Origin: Verrucomicrobiota bacterium
Lineage (GTDB): Bacteria > Verrucomicrobiota > Verrucomicrobiia > Verrucomicrobiales > DEV007
Assembly (NCBI GenBank): GCA_027618625.1
Contig: JAQCER010000318.1
Location: 1-5,242, forward strand
Length of the DNA stretch: 5,242 nucleotides
Direction: 5' to 3'
Positions within the stretch are counted from its first letter, which is position 1; each line of letters opens with the position of its first letter. The translations under genes were made by a program, and so were the position numbers. The notes beneath the pieces were generated by a model, which worked only from the letters and a program-made list of their open reading frames with translations, was not told the origin of the DNA and searched no databases. Below are positions 1 through 5,114 of the stretch, piece after piece.

Positions 1-298
1 TATCCACGCCATCCTTGGCTTCCACATACAGACTCCCGCGCCCGCTGTAGCCCTCTGAATGCACCTCTGCGATCCCTGGCAAATCTTTGATCGCCTCTTC
101 GATGGGGATCAAAATATCACGCTCGACGTCCTTCGCAGTCGCTCCACGATAGTCCATGCGGATGAAAATATCGTTGAACTGCCAGTCAGGATTCACCTGT
201 AGCGGCACCTTGTAGATCGCTGTGATGATACCCGCCAGCAGAACACCTACGAGGATGAAGTTCGCAGCGATATCGTTGCGTGCGAACCAGCGAATCAT
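1..298 (-). CDS. RND-family efflux permease, N-terminal fragment (runs off left edge)
   Basis: Only the first 99 codons are present. The protein starts MIRWFARNDIAANF, a typical opening for AcrB/MdtC-like resistance-nodulation-division inner-membrane permeases. A hydrophobic segment at about residues 11-27 would be the first membrane helix. It is followed by the start of the periplasmic porter domain: the VPLQVNPD stretch corresponds to the usual LPVEVFPD, then come YRGATAKDVERD and IPIEEAIKDLPGI, matching the family pattern of PGAS/EEVE and PIEEAL..PGV. Known family role: proton-driven export of drugs, metals or lipophilic compounds through an adaptor and an outer-membrane channel. The ATG (298-296) overlaps the TGA of the upstream adaptor gene in an ATGA, which indicates translational coupling. 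The substrate cannot be told because the transmembrane proton-relay and binding-pocket regions lie outside the window. The family call is strong; the subfamily is open. Confidence 0.9.
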   Translation of the reverse strand, partial: MIRWFARNDIAANFILVGVLLAGIITAIYKVPLQVNPDWQFNDIFIRMDYRGATAKDVERDILIPIEEAIKDLPGIAEVHSEGYSGRGSLYVEAKDGVD

Positions 299-1599
299 AC
301 ACTCTTGCCCTGCGGGACACCGGGGGCGGGAGCAGAGGCGCTCGCCTTGTTCCCGCTGGTCCTGGGGGATTTTGACCCGACCGGACTCGTGGCCGGAGCA
401 TCTGGATTCTCGGTCGGATCAGCGAGATCCAGATCATCCGGCAGAATCTCGACCTTGGACGCATTCGGCGAGTAGACCATCTTGCTGGTGGCGACGAGCG
501 CTCCATTGGGAATCGATTCATCGCGCACAACGAGGTACTTCTCGTCAGCCCAGACCGACTCGATCTCGCGACGCTCCAATTCCAGCTCCGGCTCCTTCAC
601 AAGATAGATTTGATTGAGCTTCCGCACGGCATCACGAGGAATGACGAACACGTCTTTTATAACTGTGCCCTCCACTTCTGCTCGCACCGGTTGCCCGATG
701 CGCAGCGGTGGCAGCCCCGTTCCAGCATTCTGCCCCAGTGAAAACGGATCCATCACTCTGGCAATTGCAAACAGCTCGCGCGATTCCGTATCCAGGGCTC
801 CTTCTGTGCCGATAATGTGCCCCTCCCAGACGGCGTTCGATTCCGCATTCAGAGCGTCGAATAGCCTGACTGGCAAGGGCGGCTGTTCGGTACTCTCTGG
901 CAATGTCAGGAATGCCAGTTGACTGGCAGGAATAGGCAGGCGCACCTCGACGAAATCAGTCTTAAATATCGTGGCCACGTTCGTTCCTGGAGCAATATTC
1001 TGCCCGATCGCGACGGAACGCGCCAGCACACGACCATCGAACGGGGCCCGCACATTGGTGCGCTCCAGATCACGACGTGCGGCATCCAGGTTGGCATTGG
1101 CAGCCTTGACATTCGCTTCGGCTTCCCGCAGCTGGGGCAATCGCAGCACCAACTCGTTCGGCTCTTCATCGTAGCCGAGGTCTTCCCAGTTCAATCGTGC
1201 CTGCTTGGCTTTAGCCTCCTCCTGGGAATAAGCCGCCTTGGCCCTGGCCAACTGCGCGTCAGCCGTCACCACTTCACCGGCGAAATCTGCATCATCGAGA
1301 ACCAGCAACACTTCACCCTCGCGAAAGAAAGCACCATCCTCAAGCCCCGGAGCTACTGTTTTGACTTTGCCGGAAACTTGCGCAGAAAGGGATGCCTCAT
1401 GATGCGCCCGCACCACGCCATTGGTAGTGATAACGGTCTGAAAATCCCGGCGTTCCAGCTTAACTACCCGAGTCTTGATGATCCGCGTCTCTGGCTCGGG
1501 ACGGAGTTCCTCTTCCTTCTCTTCCGAAAGGACGGAATATCCGATCCAGCCGAGGAGAAGTACGCCTAGAGGAAGAAGCGCGCGGACAAAAAACTGCAT
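295..1599 (-). CDS. RND efflux periplasmic adaptor subunit (HlyD/AcrA-type membrane fusion protein)
   Basis: This 434-residue protein is slightly longer than common adaptors (about 350-400). Residues 6-24 are hydrophobic and form an uncleaved membrane anchor or signal segment; no lipobox cysteine is seen. The first half of the lipoyl/barrel-sandwich domain lies at about 65-105 (SAQVSGKV, then EGEVLLVLDD). An Ala/Glu/Lys-rich alpha-hairpin coiled coil occupies about 107-180. The diagnostic return strand LERTNVRAPFDGRV is at 178-191, followed by a beta-barrel (about 215-320) and a membrane-proximal domain. From about 388 the chain becomes a Pro/Ala/Ser/Asp-rich low-complexity tail. Known role: it links the inner-membrane RND permease to the outer-membrane channel. 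The permease gene follows with a 4-nt ATGA overlap, so the two subunits are almost certainly co-produced. The start is ATG at 1599-1597; no strong Shine-Dalgarno is visible (GCGAGA just upstream). The cargo cannot be inferred. Confidence 0.93.
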   Translation of the reverse strand: MQFFVRALLPLGVLLLGWIGYSVLSEEKEEELRPEPETRIIKTRVVKLERRDFQTVITTNGVVRAHHEASLSAQVSGKVKTVAPGLEDGAFFREGEVLLVLDDADFAGEVVTADAQLARAKAAYSQEEAKAKQARLNWEDLGYDEEPNELVLRLPQLREAEANVKAANANLDAARRDLERTNVRAPFDGRVLARSVAIGQNIAPGTNVATIFKTDFVEVRLPIPASQLAFLTLPESTEQPPLPVRLFDALNAESNAVWEGHIIGTEGALDTESRELFAIARVMDPFSLGQNAGTGLPPLRIGQPVRAEVEGTVIKDVFVIPRDAVRKLNQIYLVKEPELELERREIESVWADEKYLVVRDESIPNGALVATSKMVYSPNASKVEILPDDLDLADPTENPDAPATSPVGSKSPRTSGNKASASAPAPGVPQGKSV

Positions 1600-1650
1600 T
1601 CTCGCTAGATTACGTCATCATCCGTTAATAGTAAGCCCGTTTTTCCAGAC

Positions 1651-1665
1651 TTCCGCATTACGGAA
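1651..1665. repeat. Inverted repeat TTCCG-N5-CGGAA, possible operator
   Basis: The two perfect 5-nt arms TTCCG and CGGAA are separated by CATTA. The repeat lies about 50-65 nt upstream of the adaptor start codon, where a repressor or activator of an efflux operon could bind. The arms are short, so chance occurrence is quite possible. Confidence 0.35.
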
Positions 1666-1677
1666 ACAGCTACCGCT

Positions 1678-1702
1678 GCTATTGCTGCTATGCTATGGCT
1701 AT
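1678..1702. repeat. Short imperfect GCTAT (minus-strand ATAGC) repeat cluster
   Basis: GCTAT occurs at 1678-1682, 1687-1691, 1692-1696 and 1698-1702, with GCTG units between, giving a low-complexity stretch just after the stop codon of the UbiA-like gene. It may be slippage-prone simple sequence. No function is indicated. Confidence 0.5.
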
Positions 1703-1712
1703 GCCCTCCCTC

Positions 1713-2768
1713 TCAGGTGCTGCTCACAGAGCGCTGGAGAAACAGCGCGAAGACGAATAAACCGAGACAAACCAACATCGGCACGAGGCTGGTGGAAGCT
1801 GCTGCGGCTGCCATGGCATCGATCAAGCAGATCCCGGCCAAAAGCCGCCCGACGGCGATTCCAATCCGGCTGCGATCCCGTTTCTGGTTGTGAAGCACGG
1901 TGATCGCACTCTTTGTCCATACGACGAATATCGTGGCAGCGACGAGTGTAGCAAGAATTTGCGGCGCTGTTGCGCCGCTCAAAATGGCCAGCGCTGCACA
2001 GACGATCGCCGGGAGGTAAAGCAGCAGCGTCATCTTGCCCGATACTTTCAGCGACTCCGTCCCGGACTCTGCTCTGGCCGATAACGTGAGCACGACGATG
2101 TAGACAAAGAGTGATGCCCCAACCGCGATTACGGACGAAAGCTGCTGGGCCGTCAAGGCAGCTGGCTTCAGCCCATGGATCTTCATTTCCTCGAATGACT
2201 GCGGCCCTGACAGGGTAAAAATGTAAGTGACCTGCATGGCCGCGAAAGCAACCAACAGATAGAGCAGCAGGCGGCACCCACCCATCGGCAGTGCTGCCCA
2301 GACAGACTTTTTGTGCATCCAGTCGTAGATCAAAATGAGCGCCACCAGCCCAATGGCCAGCGCCGACAATATGACATCCCCTGTGGTGACTCCCATGTAG
2401 AGAAAAATCCCGGCTCCCACCAGAAGCGCTCCGAGTCCCCATATCCAAGCGATCCGAAGGCTCAGCACACCGGCTGGAATCGGTCTCTCCGGACGGTGTT
2501 CGCGATCGTATTTCGCATCAAACGCGTCATTCAAAGCCGTGCCGCCAAAGTAAAGCAACGAGGCAGCAGCAGCAGGAATGCACAGCAATGGCAACGTGAA
2601 GAGGTGTGCCAGTTTCCCCAGAATCCCTTCGAGTTCATTGAATCGCATGCTTTCGGAATTTGAGAAACCTGCCCCGGCCAGCACCCACGCGGCGAGGCAA
2701 TTGCTCCACACGGTGGGCAGATTGGAAACACGCCCAAGATCCAAAAGTGCTTTAATTTTCCGAAACAT
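1713..2768 (-). CDS. UbiA-family prenyltransferase (EboC-like second motif)
   Basis: This is a 351-residue, mostly hydrophobic protein with about nine membrane-spanning segments. The N-terminus carries RVSNLPTVWSN (13-23), the usual entry helix of the UbiA superfamily. The first Mg-diphosphate motif is the canonical NDxxDxxxD (N80, D81, D84, D88), followed by RPERPIPAG. In place of the second DxxxD, helix 4 ends in YDWMHKKS (D149, H152, K153), followed by PMGGCRLLLY, a pattern I associate with EboC-like members. Family chemistry: transfer of a prenyl chain from its diphosphate to an acceptor (aromatic, heme, lipid or sugar) within the membrane; the substrate here is not determinable. The ATG at 2768-2766 was chosen because the 21 in-frame residues upstream, reachable only from a TTG at 2831, do not look like UbiA and coincide with hairpin-forming leader sequence. 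No strong Shine-Dalgarno is seen. The gene lies 74 nt after the membrane protein and 113 nt before the adaptor. Confidence 0.9.
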   Translation of the reverse strand: MFRKIKALLDLGRVSNLPTVWSNCLAAWVLAGAGFSNSESMRFNELEGILGKLAHLFTLPLLCIPAAAASLLYFGGTALNDAFDAKYDREHRPERPIPAGVLSLRIAWIWGLGALLVGAGIFLYMGVTTGDVILSALAIGLVALILIYDWMHKKSVWAALPMGGCRLLLYLLVAFAAMQVTYIFTLSGPQSFEEMKIHGLKPAALTAQQLSSVIAVGASLFVYIVVLTLSARAESGTESLKVSGKMTLLLYLPAIVCAALAILSGATAPQILATLVAATIFVVWTKSAITVLHNQKRDRSRIGIAVGRLLAGICLIDAMAAAAASTSLVPMLVCLGLFVFALFLQRSVSST

Positions 2769-2842
2769 CGACCCGCAGGGTGCCCGGAAAGCCGCCCCTT
2801 TGCAAGGGCGGATGCAGGAGTGACAAAGCAACGGTCGCCGGG
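2769..2842 (-). promoter_or_regulatory. Structured 74-nt leader upstream of the UbiA-like gene
   Basis: In transcript orientation this spacer can form two stems. The outer one pairs CCGCCC with GGGCGG (2792-2811), plus two A-T pairs around a short loop. The second pairs ACCC with GGGT around a 3-nt loop (2771-2781), ending two bases before the ATG. Neither is followed by a U-run, so an intrinsic terminator is unlikely. The second hairpin could limit ribosome access, and the larger one could be a processing site or a REP-like extragenic palindrome. The stems are visible directly; any function is inferred. Confidence 0.4.
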
Positions 2843-3406
2843 CTACGCCTCGCTTGGATCAGAGCTTCGACACTGATAGAGCACGTAGCCGAGCCCGGCT
2901 CCGAAGCCGAGCCCATACCCCAGCCCCCAGGTAAGCCGTGCTATGCCAAACGGCAATGCACCACTGGCCGAGGTGTTGTAGTAAAGCCATCCGCCTGCGG
3001 TGTACCCCAACGTATGGAATAAAAAAAGCACGGCCCATGCCGGGAGGAAGTATCTCGTTCGGCTCTCCGTTCCCGCCATTCGCAATAGCATCCACGTGCA
3101 GACTGCAAGCCCTGCTGCAGATCCGAAAATCTCACCCGTCTGTCCTTTCACCACAAACCAGCCGACACACCATAGCACTGCGTAGGAAAAGAACGCTGCG
3201 GCGAAGACGCCATAAAATCGAGCCAGCGTGCCCGCCGAACCGGCCAGCGGTCGTAGTGCCACGCCGGACAGTGCCACGAACACCACTGCTATCGAAGAGT
3301 AGAGCAAAGCCTCGCCCATGGATGACCAGGCCCAGAGCGAGTAGCCGATCAGGCTCACCACTGCGAATCGCAGCGCTGCCTGCAGGATGGACTTTTGGAG
3401 GCTCAC
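2843..3406 (-). CDS. Unrecognised polytopic membrane protein with alternating-glycine C-terminal helix
   Basis: I do not recognise the family. With the GTG start at 3406-3404 the product is 187 residues with about six hydrophobic segments (roughly 10-28, 31-50, 65-86, 91-110, 118-142, 151-178) and short charged ends, so it should be an inner-membrane protein. The last segment contains seven glycines at strictly alternate positions (G161 to G173). No catalytic motif, signal-peptide cleavage site or soluble domain is apparent. The frame is open back to a GTG at 3502, but those extra 32 codons overlap the phosphoesterase gene and give a Lys/Arg/Ser-rich stretch typical of an out-of-frame shadow, so the shorter start is preferred. 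It begins 13 nt after the phosphoesterase stop, without a clear Shine-Dalgarno. The tight spacing suggests co-transcription and perhaps translational coupling with that gene. Confidence 0.75.
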   Translation of the reverse strand: MSLQKSILQAALRFAVVSLIGYSLWAWSSMGEALLYSSIAVVFVALSGVALRPLAGSAGTLARFYGVFAAAFFSYAVLWCVGWFVVKGQTGEIFGSAAGLAVCTWMLLRMAGTESRTRYFLPAWAVLFLFHTLGYTAGGWLYYNTSASGALPFGIARLTWGLGYGLGFGAGLGYVLYQCRSSDPSEA

Positions 3407-3419
3407 GTTCGAATTTCGG

Positions 3420-4331
3420 CTACTCTTCTTCGTCTTGCGCTTCGTCGTCGCCGCCGCTTGCCCGCAGCGGCTGGCCTTCCATTTTCCAGTCGCCGTTGTC
3501 ACAGGTCACCAGCCTGGACACGCGCTCAATGTGCGTCGCCTTGCCTGTTACTGAATCAATTTCAATACAGGCCCCGCACAATCGGACATCCCCTCGCGCG
3601 ACAGGAAAGCGCTGGGGCATGTTGCTGCGGAAGCGAGTGACGATCGGATCAATCGTGCGGCCGAGGATCGACTCCGTCGGCCCGCACATTCCCGCATCAC
3701 AGAGGAATGCCGTGCCGCCTGGAAAAATTTGCTCGTCCGCCGTCTGCACATGAGTGTGCGTCCCGATCACTGCTGATACCTTGCCATCCAGAAAGCGACC
3801 CATCGCGATTTTCTCGCTGGTGGTCTCCGCGTGCATGTCGACGAAAATCACTGGCGTCTCTTCGCGCAGACGAGCGACTTCCTCTTCCATCGCCGTGAAC
3901 GGATTCTCCAGCGCGGTGTTCATGTAAGTACGCCCCTGAACATTGATCACCGCCACCTTCGTTTTTGCGGATTCCAGAACAATGGAACCATGCCCTGGCG
4001 CGCCGGCCGGATAGTTCAGCGGACGCAGCAGGCGCGGTTCAGTGTCAATGTAATCGACAATTTCAATCTGATCCCAGACGTGGTCGCCAGTAGTGACAAC
4101 GGCAGCCCCTGCTCGCAGCAGGCCGATGCTGATACGCGGAGTAATTCCGCGTCCGCCAGCCGAGTTCTCGCCATTGACGATGACAAAATCGATCGCCAGC
4201 TCTTCCTTCAATCGCCGCAGCGCGAACAGCACGGCTTTCCTTCCTGGTTCCCCAACGACGTCGCCGAGAAACAGGATACGAAACCGACTCGCCGAGCCGT
4301 CAGACTGAATAGGGACACAGGAATTTGCCAC
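3420..4331 (-). CDS. ymdB: TIGR00282/YmdB-family calcineurin-like metallophosphoesterase
   Basis: This 303-residue protein matches the Bacillus subtilis YmdB family along its length (usual length about 260-270). Motifs in order: RILFLGDVVGEPGR with D24, IVNGEN with E55, TTGDHVWDQ with D83 and H84, VDMHAETTSEK with H168, GTHTHVQTADE with H192 and H194, then the family-typical DAGMCGPTESILG and GKATHIER. These residues form the dinuclear metal centre. B. subtilis YmdB has phosphodiesterase activity on cyclic nucleotides and affects biofilm and motility; the physiological substrate here is unknown, and the unrelated E. coli macrodomain YmdB should not be confused with it. One metal ligand differs from the usual GNH (Asp83 for Asn). 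The start is GTG at 4331-4329, preceded by AGG with a 5-nt spacer and by an in-frame TAA at 4343-4341; no in-frame ATG exists before the first motif. The C-terminus ends in an acidic tail (DDEAQDEEE). Confidence 0.93.
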   Translation of the reverse strand: MANSCVPIQSDGSASRFRILFLGDVVGEPGRKAVLFALRRLKEELAIDFVIVNGENSAGGRGITPRISIGLLRAGAAVVTTGDHVWDQIEIVDYIDTEPRLLRPLNYPAGAPGHGSIVLESAKTKVAVINVQGRTYMNTALENPFTAMEEEVARLREETPVIFVDMHAETTSEKIAMGRFLDGKVSAVIGTHTHVQTADEQIFPGGTAFLCDAGMCGPTESILGRTIDPIVTRFRSNMPQRFPVARGDVRLCGACIEIDSVTGKATHIERVSRLVTCDNGDWKMEGQPLRASGGDDEAQDEEE

Positions 4332-4340
4332 AAATGCCTG

Positions 4341-4373
4341 TTACTGGCCGCCCTCAGGATTGTCCACCAGTAA
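4341..4373. repeat. Inverted repeat TTACTGG-N19-CCAGTAA upstream of ymdB
   Basis: Two perfect 7-nt arms (4341-4347 and 4367-4373) flank a 19-nt loop in the gap between pgeF and the phosphoesterase. In the transcript the second arm ends just before the weak AGG ribosome-binding site of the GTG start, so a hairpin there could influence initiation, or the arms could form a protein-binding site. Structure is visible; role is inferred. Confidence 0.4.
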
Positions 4374-4378
4374 TTGGG

Positions 4379-4390
4379 AGCCCCGGGGCT
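4379..4390. repeat. Perfect 12-bp palindrome AGCCCCGGGGCT
   Basis: The sequence is self-complementary over 12 bases and lies about 25 nt past the pgeF stop codon. As RNA it can form only a 4-bp stem with a 4-nt loop, with no U-run after it, so it is a poor terminator. It may be a chance GC-rich palindrome or a DNA-binding site. Confidence 0.4.
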
Positions 4391-4412
4391 GCAGGGTTTG
4401 GCGGCCGATCCC

Positions 4413-5114
4413 TCATCCGCCTGCTGGAATGCCAAAAAGAGCCAGCAATCGCCCGGTTTGCCCCATCTCCACCCGGTAGGAATAGTATTTGTCCAGCCCC
4501 TGCGCGGTACAGGCACCGCAATCAAAAATCTGCCCTGCGGGAATGCCTAGCTCTGCCGCCTGCACAAGAATCTGCGCGGCAAAATCCACCTCGTACGCCG
4601 GTGGCCGAATGCACGGGCCAAGCTGCACCACCAGATCCTCCATTTTCGTCGAAAACGCGTGCCGCATGTGCTCGACACATCGCGCAAGAATCTTGCGTTC
4701 AGTTCCCACCCGACCAGAATGCAGCACAGCGATCGCCCGGTTCCGGGTGTCGGCCACATAGATCGGCCCGCAATCCGCAACGTAAATCCCGAGCAGACAG
4801 CCGGGTGTCTGAGTCATCAGCCCATCAGCACCAGCAATGACCCGACCGCCGATCGAGGGATCCGGCACCAACGCCACCTCCCGCCCATGCACCTGCTCCG
4901 CAGTCCATAAAGCATCGCCAGAAAATCCCAGTGCCGACACAGCGGCCAAATGCGCAGGTTTCAATCGCTCCATCGCTTCCGCCCGCTCGACATCTACCCC
5001 CACATCCGGCACCCTCTGCACAAAGGCATGCCGCGCCCATGGCGTAGCCACGCTGAGAGAAGCGAAAGTTTCCACAGGTGGAGCCGAGGCGAAGTGATTC
5101 ATTGGTTCGAACAC
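4413..5114 (-). CDS. pgeF: Peptidoglycan editing factor PgeF (laccase-domain, YfiH/DUF152 family)
   Basis: This 233-residue protein is of typical length for the family. Motifs in order: AEQVHG with H76, GADGLMT, YVADCGP with C115, HSGRVGTE with H132, QLGPCIRPPAYEVD, and the C-terminal YYSYRVEMGQTGRLLALFGI block. H76, C115 and H132 correspond to the metal-binding His-Cys-His triad. The family prevents or corrects misincorporation of amino acids such as serine in place of L-alanine in the peptidoglycan stem. Members have also been reported with multicopper oxidase-like or purine nucleoside-metabolising activity. The HAGWRG motif of most homologues is replaced by HSGRVGTE. Start choice: GTG at 5114-5112 follows GGTGGG with a 6-nt spacer; an in-frame ATG at 5102-5100 is the alternative, giving four fewer residues. 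An in-frame TAG lies further upstream. It is the first complete gene of the apparent left-going group. Confidence 0.93.
   Translation of the reverse strand: MFEPMNHFASAPPVETFASLSVATPWARHAFVQRVPDVGVDVERAEAMERLKPAHLAAVSALGFSGDALWTAEQVHGREVALVPDPSIGGRVIAGADGLMTQTPGCLLGIYVADCGPIYVADTRNRAIAVLHSGRVGTERKILARCVEHMRHAFSTKMEDLVVQLGPCIRPPAYEVDFAAQILVQAAELGIPAGQIFDCGACTAQGLDKYYSYRVEMGQTGRLLALFGIPAGG

Larger units (their letters stand above)
1600..1712. promoter_or_regulatory. Intergenic region between ubiA-like gene and efflux operon; candidate promoter/operator
   Basis: This 113-nt gap is the only place upstream of the adaptor-permease pair where a dedicated promoter could sit. On the minus strand it contains an AT-richer stretch (TTACTATTAAC, about 1625-1635) that could hold a weak -10 element (TACTAT), but no convincing -35 partner at 16-18 nt. 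It also holds the TTCCG/CGGAA inverted repeat and the ATAGC repeats listed separately. No U-tracked terminator for the upstream gene is evident. The promoter role is inferred from position only. Confidence 0.3.

Noticed and set aside
919..1569. Plus-strand open frame of 216 codons antisense to the adaptor
   Set aside because: It lies wholly inside a clear HlyD/AcrA-type gene, and the translation has no recognisable motif.
1699..2448. Minus-strand open frame of 249 codons in another frame of the UbiA-like gene
   Set aside because: The UbiA frame carries the NDxxDxxxD motif and membrane helices throughout; this frame gives a His/Gly/Arg-rich product with no family signal.
2792..2811. GC hairpin as an intrinsic terminator of the membrane-protein gene
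   Set aside because: No run of T follows the stem on either strand.
2769..2831. Upstream TTG start for the UbiA-like protein
   Set aside because: The additional 21 residues are Cys/Arg/Gly-rich, unlike UbiA N-termini, and overlap hairpin sequence. The ATG at 2768 directly precedes the conserved first segment.
3407..3502. Longer N-terminus for the unknown membrane protein from a GTG at 3502
   Set aside because: It would overlap ymdB by 83 nt and adds a Lys/Arg/Ser-rich stretch explained by the ymdB coding sequence in another frame. The GTG at 3406 fits the gene spacing better.
2938..3753. Plus-strand open frame of 271 codons antisense to the membrane protein and ymdB
   Set aside because: It spans two well-supported minus-strand genes and their junction, its product is Arg/Ser/Pro-rich without domain signals, and it has no ribosome-binding site. 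It is a high-GC shadow frame.
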